From the NCBI GenBank assembly GCA_905181965.1, contig CAJIZY010000006.1, positions 1 through 64,000 on the forward strand: a stretch of DNA of 64,000 nucleotides, read 5' to 3'. Origin of the DNA: Akkermansiaceae bacterium (GTDB lineage Bacteria > Verrucomicrobiota > Verrucomicrobiia > Verrucomicrobiales > Akkermansiaceae). Of this stretch, positions 19,813 through 30,308 are shown in pieces. Both the position numbers and the translations under genes were made by a program. Below the pieces are notes generated by a model. It made no database searches, had not been told where the DNA came from, and was given only the letters and a program-made list of their open reading frames with translations. Every line of letters begins with the position of its first letter. Position 1 is the stretch's first letter.

Positions 19813-22800
19813 GGGAGGTAGATGAATTCGTTAAGGCTAAGCATAACCTGACAGAGGTCGGCGAGTGCGAGTTGAACGGCGTTTTTATCTTTGGAGTAAG
19901 AGGTCGATTGGGAGTCAAAGAAGGCGCGACTATTGGTGAGGTCGGTCGGGGTTGGTTCGCGGGTGAGAGTTCGAAGATAGAGTTGGCGAATAGCCTCGTC
20001 GGGTTGGTTGGCGTCTAGGTTTTCGGCAAGCCCGCGAGCCCATTTGACAAGCTGTGGGTTGTTCATGAAGAGAAGAGCTTGGGGTGCGATGGTGGTGCTA
20101 GGTCGGCTGCCCTGACTGACAAGGGGCTCGGGTTGATCAAAGACCTGCATGATAGGAATGAGGCGGCTTCGTTTGATCATAAAGTAGATACTGCGTCGGC
20201 GATGACTTTCATCGAGAGTTCCTGGTCCAAACATGGTGGTGTCAAGCTGGCCGGAGGCTGCGAGGATGGAGTCACGGATCACTTCTGCTTCGAGGCGCCG
20301 TGGGGTAAAGCGCCAGAGAAATTTGTTGGTGGGATCAATAGCGTTTTTTTCTGCGGAGGGTTCGCTGCTCTGGAGCCAAGTCGCGCTGAGGAGAATCTCC
20401 CTATGAATGGCTTTGATGTTCCAGCCACTGGTGATGAGTCTTTGGGCGAGAAAATCTAGAAGTTTGGGATGAGTTGGGAGTGCTCCTTGTAGTCCGAAGT
20501 CATTCGGAGTGGCGACGATCCCTTGTCCGAAGTGATGGTGCCAGAGTCTATTAACAGCGACACGGGCGAGAAGGTGGCCTGCTCCATTTTTCGGGTCGGT
20601 AATCCAATTAGCGAGACTACGCCGGCGATAGCTGGTGCGAGTCCAGTCAACAGGTCGTTCTTCTTTCCAATGATCTCCAGATTTACCGTTTCTCATGAGG
20701 ACCTGAAGGTAGTTTGGATCAGCAATTCCCTTCTTTTGCTTAGGATCGCCGCGGCTAAGAAAGTGGGTCTGGGGATAAAAGTGAGGGAAACCACGGCCGT
20801 CGGCATGGTGCTTGGTCGGACTGAATCCTTCGCTGGTCACTTGGACTTTTGTGTTCAAGGGTTGGGGTTTGGAAGTCAGCGATTTGTTGACGGCTTCATT
20901 AAGTTGGTTCCACTGAGGGTCGGTTTTTGCGAAGAGGGGAAAGAGGGTTAGGCGTTGCTGTTTGGTGAGGTTTCCCGCGCGGAGTCCTTTTAGGGCTTGA
21001 TCAAGGAGGGGATTTTCCCCGCTACCGACTTTGACGGGCGGTGATGGTTTATCGCTGATGGAAACGCGGAACCGGCCCAGGCTGTGTTGGGTGTTGGTGG
21101 AGAAATTGAGGGTGAGTTCGAGTGTTTCGTCGCTGGCGAGTTGGAGTGGTTTGGCCAACTCAAAAACGGCGGCTTGGTCTTTGCCGATGCCTCCGACGTC
21201 GACGGCCCAGCCGCTGTTGTTTGGGTCGCTATCGATGGAAGAAGCGACAGAGAGGTTAGTTTTGTTTTGTTGGTGGGTGGCTTTGGCGGAGGTGAACTTG
21301 ACCTCTTGTTTTTTTGATCCGGATTTGGAAGTGAAGAGTTTGAGATCGCTGAGAGCGAAGTTGCCGTTGTTGGCGCGGCCGGGGCCGTTTTGTTTCATGG
21401 AGGGGTGGGTCAGGGCTTCGATTCTGAGGAAGCGAAGTTCTCCTGCGCCGGGTTGGTATTTGAGGGTGTAAATTTCCTTGGCCGGAGCTTTTCCTGAAGC
21501 TAGAATGGCCCCATCAGTCTGCGGGGTGAGAGTGGTGGCAGCTTGATCGGAGGTTGTTTTGACGACGTTCAGGGTTTTCCAGTCGCTGGTCGCGAGTTTT
21601 TCGGGTGTCTTGCTCTTGAGCCACTGTTGGAAGGCTTTAGTTGTATCAGGAAGGTTTTCGTAGGTTGTGAGAGCTTCTTGGAGGGATTGGTGGGAAGATT
21701 GCCATTTCGTAAGTGAAGCAATGTAAGTGTCGGAGTTGAGCGGGATGTCGACCTCGCTGCGGATTGTCGAAGTGAAGACTGATACGAATTGGTAATAGTC
21801 TTTGACCGGTATTGGATCGAATTTGTGATCGTGGCATCTTGCGCAACCAATGGTGAGGCCAAGCATGGCGGTACCGGTCGTAGCGGCCATATCATCGAGT
21901 TCGTCATAGCGAGCACTCTCGAATTCCTTTTCGGTGAGCTGGGTCGGAAAGACTCCGGCGCCCATAAACCCGGTGGCCATCATAGCGAGAGGGTTGGATG
22001 GTGCGATTTCGTCGCCGGCCAGTTGCCAGCGGATGAATTGATCCCAAGGCATATTGGAGTTAAGGGCCTTGATGACAAAGTCGCGGTAGTGGTAGGCAAA
22101 CTTACGGTCGTAGTCTTGCTCGAATCCATGGCTTTCGGCAAAGCGAGCAGCATCGAGCCAGTGGCGTGCCCAGCGCTCTCCGTAATGAGGGCTAGCAAGA
22201 AGTTCGTCGATAAGTTCGGCATGTGGTTTTGAAAGGGCTTCTTTCAGTTGTTGCGGGCTAGGTGGAAGTCCTATGACTGATAAGTAAGCGCGGCGAATCC
22301 GGACTGAATCTGAGGCCTGTGGGTTTGGAGTAAGATTTTTCTCAGCTAGTTTGGCGAAGGTGAAGTGGTCAAGGTTGTTCTTGATTTGAGAGTGGCTAAT
22401 GACGGGCGGTTTTGGGTCTGCTAGGGATTTGAATGACCAAAACTCACGATCACTTGGGGTGACTTGCATGGCGGTGGATTGGTCGCCTTTCTTCTCAAGT
22501 AAGGGTTTGTCGTAGGGAGCTCCAAGAGCGATCCATTTTTGAAAGTCGGCGACAATGGAGTCGGGGAGCTTGGCCTTTTTGGGAGGCATTTCCGGTTCCT
22601 CTTCGTGGCGAATGAGGCTGAGAAGATAGCTTTTCTCAGGTTTCTCGAGGTTAATGGCGGCCTCAGTTTCCCCCCCTTCAAGAAGAAGTTCGCGAGTTGA
22701 AATATCGAGTCCAGAGCGGACCTTTTCGTCCCCGTGGCATTTCAGGCAATTTTCAATGAGAGTCGGCCGGATCGTTTTTTTGAAGAGATCCGTCCCGGCC

Positions 22801-22892
22801 TTCATCCGTCCTGCATGGTTGGGCGGAATAGAGTCTGCGTAAGAGGAGACAATGAGGAGAATGAAGGTGAGGCTGTTGACCAGTTTCTGCAT
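19809..22892 (-). CDS. PSD1 / planctomycete-type cytochrome c, DUF1549 and DUF1553 protein
   Basis: The 1027-residue protein begins with a signal peptide (MQKLVNSLTFILLIVSSYADS). Domains in order: planctomycete cytochrome c with LIENCLKCHGDEKVRSGLD (CxxCH) and the MPPKKAKL segment; DUF1549 with RIRRAYLSVIGLPPSP, GERWARHWLDAARFAESHG and a second haem motif IGCARCHDHKFDPI; a central carbohydrate-binding-like sandwich; and DUF1553 with RRSLANWITDPKNGAG, VNRLWHHHFGQGIV and IKAIHREILLSATW. Known members are large periplasmic proteins expanded in Planctomycetes and Verrucomicrobia. It overlaps the DUF1501 gene by 4 bp. The middle region may give substrate specificity. Function in glycan catabolism is inference. 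Confidence 0.93.
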   Translation of the reverse strand: MQKLVNSLTFILLIVSSYADSIPPNHAGRMKAGTDLFKKTIRPTLIENCLKCHGDEKVRSGLDISTRELLLEGGETEAAINLEKPEKSYLLSLIRHEEEPEMPPKKAKLPDSIVADFQKWIALGAPYDKPLLEKKGDQSTAMQVTPSDREFWSFKSLADPKPPVISHSQIKNNLDHFTFAKLAEKNLTPNPQASDSVRIRRAYLSVIGLPPSPQQLKEALSKPHAELIDELLASPHYGERWARHWLDAARFAESHGFEQDYDRKFAYHYRDFVIKALNSNMPWDQFIRWQLAGDEIAPSNPLAMMATGFMGAGVFPTQLTEKEFESARYDELDDMAATTGTAMLGLTIGCARCHDHKFDPIPVKDYYQFVSVFTSTIRSEVDIPLNSDTYIASLTKWQSSHQSLQEALTTYENLPDTTKAFQQWLKSKTPEKLATSDWKTLNVVKTTSDQAATTLTPQTDGAILASGKAPAKEIYTLKYQPGAGELRFLRIEALTHPSMKQNGPGRANNGNFALSDLKLFTSKSGSKKQEVKFTSAKATHQQNKTNLSVASSIDSDPNNSGWAVDVGGIGKDQAAVFELAKPLQLASDETLELTLNFSTNTQHSLGRFRVSISDKPSPPVKVGSGENPLLDQALKGLRAGNLTKQQRLTLFPLFAKTDPQWNQLNEAVNKSLTSKPQPLNTKVQVTSEGFSPTKHHADGRGFPHFYPQTHFLSRGDPKQKKGIADPNYLQVLMRNGKSGDHWKEERPVDWTRTSYRRRSLANWITDPKNGAGHLLARVAVNRLWHHHFGQGIVATPNDFGLQGALPTHPKLLDFLAQRLITSGWNIKAIHREILLSATWLQSSEPSAEKNAIDPTNKFLWRFTPRRLEAEVIRDSILAASGQLDTTMFGPGTLDESHRRRSIYFMIKRSRLIPIMQVFDQPEPLVSQGSRPSTTIAPQALLFMNNPQLVKWARGLAENLDANQPDEAIRQLYLRTLTREPTPTDLTNSRAFFDSQSTSYSKDKNAVQLALADLCQVMLSLNEFIYLP

Positions 22893-23007
22893 ACCTCCGT
22901 AATCTTCTCATAGGTCTTAGGGGATCGGACAGACTGAATTTCAACTTCTTTGTCGCATAGAGAATGGACCTTGTTATTTGATCGGAGGGATGGTGTCCTT
23001 GTGATCA

Positions 23008-24558
23008 ATGAAATGCTTTTCGTTGGTCGTATTTGAAAGGAGTTTCATCATCTTAGGGGCTATTTTGACGCTATGGCCGCAAATTTCTTGTGGTCATGGG
23101 ACGGTGATTAGTCCAGCTAGCCGGGTGTATCGGATCTTCCAAGAGGGGCCGGATTCGGCGACTAGTCCTTCGGCGGTAGCGGCCCTCGCGGTGGCGGGAA
23201 GCAATCAATATTACACTTGGAATCAAATCTCTCAGAACGTGCCCAACTACGCTGCTGCGGTATTCAATGATTCTTATGCCGCGGTGATTCCGGACGGCCA
23301 ACTTGCAAGCGGGGGGAATATTGGGCAATCGAGCTTCGATTTTTCGGGGCTCGATCTGGTCAGTGATACTTGGCATTGGCCGGCAGCACCGGTCGCAGCG
23401 GGACCGCTCAAAATTAACTGGTTGGCGACTGCGACCCATGACCCCTCTTATTTCAAGGTGTGGATTACCAAAGATGATTACGATCACCGTGCGCCATTGA
23501 GCTGGGATAAAATGGAATTTCTTGGACAGGTGGCCCACACCAAGAGCGGGAAAGAGTATACTCTTCCTGTGACACTACCTGCACGAACGGGGAGGCATGT
23601 TCTTTACGTGGCCTGGCAACGGATCGACCCGGTTGGCGAGGTGTTCTTTTCTACCTCTGATATTATTTTTTCAAACGACCCGGTCGATCCTGATGCAGAT
23701 CCGGTAGTGTCGATCGAAAGTGCCATAGTGAATGAGGGTGATGGCACCGCGACGGTCAATCTTAGTCTCTCCAAGGAGGTCCCTGTTGGAAGGACCGCCA
23801 GGGTTAGCTACGCTACTTCCAATGTTACTGCGGAAGCGGGCAGTGATTATACCTCTGCCGTGGGCATAGTGGAATTTGGGGCGGGAGAGGACCGTGGAAT
23901 TTTGACGATCCCGATTACCGATGACGCGGTGATGGAAGAGCGGGAAGTGTTCTCGATATCATTAACCAACCCAGTTGATCTTTCGATTGGGGTTTCGCTT
24001 GCGACGGTGACGGTCGAAGATGATGACAACAAAGTGGGCGGGAGCACAGAGTGGGAACTACGAGACGATTGGGATAGCGGCTTCAATGGTTGGGTGACTC
24101 TTAAAAACAACAGAAACCAACCCCTCGAAGCTCCGGTTCTAACCTTCAGTTTTCCCGACGATGAGAGGGCAGTAGTGGTTTGGGGTGGGCCTAACCTTGC
24201 TGAACTTGGTGGAGGAAGCTATCGGGTGACGGGGCTACGGAGCATTCCGGCGGGAGGAAGTATTCGGATCGACCTTGGAGTTCAAAATACCTATACAGAG
24301 GCGAAGCGAGAACCTGAGAATATTCGTCTCAACGGATTGTTGGTTGGGGTGTTTCAGCCCAAGATGTTTCTTTCGCGTGGTGAATTGCGATTTGAGTCCT
24401 TTGCAGGTTTGAGTTATCAGATGCAGATATCGGTAGACTTGCAAAGGTGGGAGGACTCTGGTGAGCCCATTGAAGGAACCGGTAGAGAGATGGCCATTCG
24501 TGATTTTTCAAATGCTGAAAAACAGCGCCAATTTTACCGGGTGAAGCTTCTACAATAA
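23008..24558 (+). CDS. AA10 lytic polysaccharide monooxygenase with Calx-beta and CBM2-like domains
   Basis: After a signal peptide the mature protein begins with His30 in HGTVISPASR, the signature N-terminus of AA10 copper monooxygenases. The second copper ligand is His144 in LATATHDPSYFKVWITK, and the C-terminal part of the domain has VFFSTSDIIF, with the axial aromatic. Such enzymes oxidatively cleave crystalline chitin or cellulose. A Calx-beta domain follows (VSIESAIVNEGDGTATVNL to VTVEDDDN), then a CBM2-like domain (WELRDDWDSGFNGWVTLKNN) and a C-terminal module with SVDLQRW. The CBM2-like domain suggests binding to cellulose or chitin. The gene is monocistronic and divergent from the PSD1 pair. 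The order AA10-Calx-beta-CBM is unusual. Activity is inferred from the histidine brace. Confidence 0.88.
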   Translation: MKCFSLVVFERSFIILGAILTLWPQISCGHGTVISPASRVYRIFQEGPDSATSPSAVAALAVAGSNQYYTWNQISQNVPNYAAAVFNDSYAAVIPDGQLASGGNIGQSSFDFSGLDLVSDTWHWPAAPVAAGPLKINWLATATHDPSYFKVWITKDDYDHRAPLSWDKMEFLGQVAHTKSGKEYTLPVTLPARTGRHVLYVAWQRIDPVGEVFFSTSDIIFSNDPVDPDADPVVSIESAIVNEGDGTATVNLSLSKEVPVGRTARVSYATSNVTAEAGSDYTSAVGIVEFGAGEDRGILTIPITDDAVMEEREVFSISLTNPVDLSIGVSLATVTVEDDDNKVGGSTEWELRDDWDSGFNGWVTLKNNRNQPLEAPVLTFSFPDDERAVVVWGGPNLAELGGGSYRVTGLRSIPAGGSIRIDLGVQNTYTEAKREPENIRLNGLLVGVFQPKMFLSRGELRFESFAGLSYQMQISVDLQRWEDSGEPIEGTGREMAIRDFSNAEKQRQFYRVKLLQ

Positions 24559-24597
24559 TTCTCCTTCGTTCGCTAGAATGCCCATTTTCGGAGAATT
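24557..24597. terminator. Inverted repeat between convergent LPMO and CotH genes
   Basis: AATTCTCC (24557-24564) and GGAGAATT (24590-24597) form an 8-bp perfect stem around a long loop, overlapping the stop of the LPMO gene. It could stop transcription from both sides, but the loop is long and no strong U-run follows. Confidence 0.3.
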
Positions 24598-24631
24598 CGC
24601 TTGCTACGTTTTGGAGCGAAACAGCCATTGT

Positions 24632-27600
24632 TTACTGCAGGGTGACGCGGAGGCGAAGAAATTGTTTGGTGGCGAGAGAATTGACAGCCTGAAATGAAAG
24701 AGTGGATGTTCCATCACCATTATCGATAGCCTGATTAATTTGGTTGGTGTGGCTGGGACCACTTTGCCAGTTTTCGAGGTCGGAGGATACCTCGACAAGG
24801 TATCGAAGGGGGTTACTGCCATTGCGAACACGAAAGGTGAGAGTGGCGCGTTGATCAATAGTCGAAAGGGCTGGCCGAGGATTTTCGGTGGTAAGGTCGG
24901 CACCAAAAGCATACGCTAAGAAGTTGGTCAGATCAGAGTTTTTAAAAGAATCGAGAGCATTGGCTTCTCCTTGATTACCAAGCCAGTCTTCAAAGGGGGT
25001 GTCTGATTCGTCAAGCCCCGGAGTTCCAGTGCTGGCGAAGCTGCTACGCCAATTGGAGGCAAGAGCGTGGTCGGAACCGATCGTGGGAGCAAGAAGGGTA
25101 AGTGATGAGCCCGAACCATCGGAGCTGGTTGGCCATGGGGTAGAATCGGAGTAGACAAAATCGCGAATTGCATCGCCGGCACCAAAAGAAAGCTTTAACC
25201 GCTCCCCGCTATTGCTGAGCTTATTATTGGAGTCCCATTCTCCGATTATTGGAAGCCCTTTGCCGTAGCGGAATTCGAAAGCAGGAATGCTGCGCACAAC
25301 GAGGATGATTTCGTCAGGAGCAAGCTTGGATTGGCTGGCATTGAGGAAGTCAAAATCAACTCCTTTGGTGAAGCGGATATCGGAGAGATCGAGCGGGGTT
25401 GTGCCAACGTTTTTGAGCTCGAGATATTCGAAGAGGTCGTCGTTATCAAATCCAGCGGCGATCTCGGCGGGGGTTGGATCGGTGGGATGATACATGACCT
25501 CGGTGATGACGAGGCTATTGAGGTAGTTTGAAATGTCGGGTAGCGTGGTGGTGAACTCGGCGGGGGCAGACCAATGGCTCCAGCGTCCGGTATCGTCTTG
25601 GTGTCGGACACGAGCCCTGTAAGTGGAACCCGATTTGATAGCTGTGGTGGGTAGGTTGATGACGTTGGAGAATTTAGTGAGTTCACCGGATTCCCAGGAC
25701 GCGTCGATTTCAAGATCGCCGGGTTGATCGATGCGGGCGAGGCGCCATTCGAGAGCGCCGAATGTTCCATTACCTTGGGGGTCTGAGAATGAGGTGGTAT
25801 GGAAAGAGATGGCGTTGGTGGGGAATCCGGGAGCGCCGTTGTAGCTTAGGACTGGAGTCGCAGGGATTCGAGAGGCTTCGCCATTTTCGCCCTGATGAAT
25901 GTCGAGCCAAGCGTCGCGACCCTGGGTCCGGAGAGACCGTTGTCCCTTGCTTGAGGCATGACGGAGCCATTTCCGCCGGGCCACGAACCGCCGGTGAAGG
26001 CGAAGTTTTTCATGTCCTGAATGTAGCCGTCGAGCGAGTTGATGCCCGGGCCGCTGAGAGGTGGTTATAGTTCCCGGCATCTGAGGGGCTCCCTTCCATC
26101 GGTTGAAGTCGGCGGGGACAAGAGGAGCGATAATGGAGGCGAAGTCATCGATCACTTGGTTAATTTGATCTTCCTGCCAGAGGAGGTCACGCATTTCACG
26201 AACAGTGTTGTAGTAGGCAGGCCAGAAGGGTAGGATTAGAGGAGTTGTCGCTTCCTCCTCCGCTGGCATTAAAAAGCGCATTGTAACGACATCATGCCCG
26301 CTGTTGTAGGTAGGTCCCCAGGTGGAATCAGTGTCCCAGGGGAGGATCCAAAGTTTACCAAAATTATTATTGGCGGGAAGATAGTTGGGCTCGAAGTAGT
26401 AGACCATGTTCTTGTTCGCAGAGGGCCAGTAATCGTAGTGGCGGAGAGCTTCGACCATGGCATGATAGGCGTAGTAATTCTCTAGGTTAACGTGGGCGTC
26501 GATGTATGCGGGGGAATCATTGCCATCGAGGTTTCTTTCGATGGTGTTGTGGTCGCTCCATTAAAGGGTGCGAATTTGGACTGGTAGCGTTGTTGTTGTT
26601 GCCAGTCCTTGGTTTGGTTGATGAGTTTGTAGAGGTTGCCTTTTTTGAGGTCGTGTTCCTCGAGGAAGCGGACGTCGTAGGTTTCGGAAACAAAGTAGGT
26701 GCCTTGGTAGTCGCCGCGCCATTGGTCGGGGGCTTCGGCGGCGTCATCGACAACGCGCCACTGAATGAAGAGTGGGTTGGCGGCGGGGATGCCCATTTTT
26801 TGGAAGAGGTGGTAGTTGACCGCTTCGTTGAGTCCGAAGGTCATTGTGCCGCGATTGGAGTTGCTTTTTCCGAGGGTGAGCGTGCGCCAGGGCTGGTCGA
26901 ATTTTTGACCGTTCTGGTCGCGGGCTTCGAGGTAGTCGCCATCGTTGAAGCGGACGCGCATGGAACGTTTCCCCCGGCCTTGGTAGCGGCCGTTGGCACC
27001 GCGGAGGCGGAAGCGTATGTTGTCGTAGACCTTTGCCGTCGTAGACCATGGTGGCATTCCAATTGTAGAGGAAGCGGGCCGAGGTTCCTTGATTGATTTG
27101 GTCGCTACTGTTGTAGGCGACGGCTTCCGTGTAGTCTTCTTTTCGAATGATGAGGTGGTAGACGGGGATGGTATTGGCCATGGTGTTGGCATCGATGCTC
27201 TGGTAGGCAGGGACTCCATTGTAAACAAAGTAGGCGAAGTTACGCGAGGGATCGTCTTGATAGGGAACTCGGGCGGAATTGTTAGCTGAATCTGTCACGG
27301 TGATCCGGTAGCGGATGAGGTGACGATGGCCGAAGGCGGGAATGATGGCGGAGAAGAAATCGTCGCCCGCGATAGTATCACCGTTAGAGCCGTCATCGAG
27401 CATCGGCACTGTAATCCAGTTGTTTTCGTAAGCAGGGTTTTCTAACCTGGGTTGGGAAGTGTTGATATTATTACCGATAATCGGAAGGGGGAGCTGGGAT
27501 GGAACGTAGTCTCCAGGAGCGATAAGCTGATACTCGAGAGAGACAGAAGCAACGCCATCAGGGTCGGTTATTTGAGCTGAGATAACGACGGGATCGGACG

Positions 27601-30235
27601 AAGTAGGTTCTACTGGAGTATGATTGACCTTACGGATATTAGGGGCAGCGTTTGAAGCGGAACTGACATTAGGAGCGCCGGGGGTGGGCTGGGCGAGGGC
27701 GTCTTCTGCGGAGGGGCGGATGATTTGCAAATCGAAGCCGAGATCGCTGCTGCTGGCAGTGGCATTGAATAGATGGATGGCGATCGTGTTATTGCCTTCT
27801 ACGAGAAAGGAGCCGGCATTGGGGATCAGTTTTTTGTCGAAAGCGCCTTCGCTACCGGTGCCGGTTGCGGTGTCATCGATGGTAGGATTTTCGTTTTCGT
27901 CAAAGCGGAAGCGGTCGACTTCGGTGCCATTGATCCAGATGATAAAGCCATCGTCAGCCGTGTAATTAAGAAGGAGTTGGGAGGGGATTTCGCCTGGGGC
28001 GATTGTGAAAGTATTGCGCAAGAAAATGGAGTTGAAGTTGGAACGCATATTTGGAACGACGGTGTTTAAGGTGACGCCGTTAACTACTCCGTAACCGATG
28101 GGAAGTTGAGTGTTGGTGTTCCAGGAGGTGTCTTCAGTAAATGCGGGAGTGCGCCAGGCGGAGGTGGGGATCGAGGCCTCGGTTTCCCCAGGTCGCCAGG
28201 TCCAGCCGGTGGAGGAGAAGTCAAGGAGGCTCGCTTCGGGCAGAGCGCTTTGGGGGATGGAGGCTCGCCAAGAGCTGCCGAGGGAATTGTTGAGGGAAGG
28301 ATTGATTAGTTCGATGGAGGCTCCGCTGCCATCTGACGCGACTGGCCAAGGGAAGCCGACTTTGTAATCGACTTCATCAACTATGGTGTCTGAGATATCG
28401 CGAAGGCGGATGGTCTCGCCGGCAGAATCGAGATTGCCAGAGAAGGGGCCGAGGGCGGTGACGCCAAGGGTGGATTGGAGGACGGCGGGGTCTTCTGCAA
28501 TCACAAGGTAGCCGCCGGCGTCGATCGTGGTATTGGCAGGGAAAGTGAAATTGACAGCGCTACTGAGTCGCCAACTAGAAAGGTCGACAGAAGAAGAAGA
28601 GGGATTGTGAAGTTCAATGAATTCTTGGGCGATATGGTTATCTGGTGGATTGGCGTAGATTTCGTTAATAACGATCGTCTGTGCGATCTTAATAGCACGA
28701 AGAGTGAAATCTTCTTCAAAAGAGAGACCCACTTGGTCAGTAGCGCGGAGGCGAATGCTAAATATCTTATCGGCTTCTCCTGAGAAATCGGCAGCGGTGC
28801 GGAGTTGATTTCCTACAATCGTAAAGAGATTATTGTGGGTGTCTCCTTTGCCAGGTGTAAGTGAATAGGTGTGAGAGTCGTTGAGGTTAGGATCGGTCGT
28901 CGAGAGCGCTGCGAGATAGTTGCCTATTGGAAGATCCGTCGAGAAGTCGAGGGAGCTTAATGAAATCGCATTCGGTGGGCTGGGGGCTTGATCGACCGTG
29001 ATCGTAACTTTAGCGGGTGGAGATTCGTATTTGCCATCGTTTGATTTATAGGTGAAAGCGTCGAGCCCTGTAAAATTTGGGAAAGGAGTGTAAGTGAGAT
29101 TTGGCGGGGTGCCGCTAAGAGTCCCGTTAGTGGTCTGACTGATTACGATGAAGCTGAGCTCGGGTTTTGGGTGGAGGTTAGAATCAACGCCGCTAAGAGT
29201 AATCGAGAGCGAGGTGCTTGCAATTGTCTGAAGGGATTGCTCGTTTGCGGTGGGAATACCTGGATGAACTTTAATTTCTAAAGTTCGCGACTGGATCATT
29301 TCTGGAGAGTTGGTATCCCACGCTTTCAGAGTGTAAGATTGAGTGGAAACAATTCCTCCACTATCTCCAACGGTGATCGGAATATCTCCGGCGGGGTTAG
29401 AAGAAGTATGGACAATCGCGTTAGCAGAATTTCGAATCTCTAGTGCAAGTGATCCCGTAAGATTTGAGGTTGCGATATCCCAAGAAAGGAAGGCTGATTC
29501 TCCCTCTTGTCTTTGTTCGTGGGAGGTAGCGAAAGAATTGATTGAAAACCCTTCTCCTAGAGTGTTGTTGGGTCCGGCTTCGGAACTAGCGGCGACTTCG
29601 AGAGGGGTGAGTTCGCCTTCATAGATACGGAATTCGTTGACGGATCCGGTCATTCCCGGGTCACCCCAGCTAGTGGCACCGATGGCTTCGAAGTTGGTGT
29701 TAACGTTGGCGAGGTCGTTGGTGTTTATATCGCTGAGTTTTTGGACGCCGTCTATCCAGGTGTTGAGATTGCCGTCAGGTGAGACGGTAATTACGAGGTG
29801 GTGCTCTTCGTTTTGATTGACTTGTTCTCCTAGGAGCTTTGCTCCATCGCGGTCGACTCCGGTTTGTTGTCCATTCCCTCGGGTATGTGTGAAGGCGAGT
29901 TCTTGCCCGGCGGCGTTATTGCCAAATTGGAAGAGCTTACCCCAGGTGCCGGTACCAGTATCGGTATACCAGGTTTCGATGGTTACGCCGGTCGTCCCGA
30001 AGTTTCCGCCAATATCGACGGGGTTGGTGAAGGTCATTCGGTTGGCATCGATAGACGAGCCGAGACCTCTGAGAGTTAGTTTTCCCGAGGAAATGGTCGC
30101 TCCGCCTTCGAGAATGCCGGTGTTGCCACCGGCCGAGTCAGTCGCATCAGTATCGAACGAATAGCGATGAGCAAGGGTGGCAGCCTGGGATAGCGAAAGA
30201 AGGGAGAAAAAGAAAAAAAGCGACTTCATATTCAA
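24632..30235 (-). pseudogene. Giant CotH-kinase/LamG/lamin-tail surface protein with four frame changes
   Basis: Read from 30235 downwards: signal peptide, LamG domain (residues 20-220), Ig/cadherin-like repeats, a lamin-tail domain (INEIYANPPDNHIAQEFIELHNP), a PA14-like sandwich, then a CotH domain (RFRLRGANGRYQGRGKRSMR, YFVSETYDVRFLEEHDL, WILPWDTDSTWGPTYNSG), a second lamin tail (LVITEVMYHPTDPTPAE) and a C-terminal VEVSSDLENW module. Frame changes occur near 27035 (one extra A), near 26525 (one base lost), and near 26065 and 25925 (a compensating pair). CotH proteins are atypical kinases that phosphorylate spore-coat proteins in Bacillus; in Verrucomicrobia they are exported with lamin-tail domains and of unknown role. 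The conserved residues survive on both sides of each shift, favouring sequencing indels or very recent decay. Confidence 0.8.
29590..30178 (-). repeat. LamG-encoding duplicate, copy 1
   Basis: This segment is nearly identical at DNA level to 31634-32218; long runs such as the one around 29857-30060 match 31901-32104 with only scattered differences. It encodes the N-terminal LamG domain of the CotH protein. The identity is much higher than between the rest of the two genes. Confidence 0.85.
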
Positions 30236-30308
30236 AGAATACTACAGAACCTAGAAAACTTCTGGGATCTATAAATAGTGATGGTGATGATCGGGTAAGA
30301 TCAATGCC

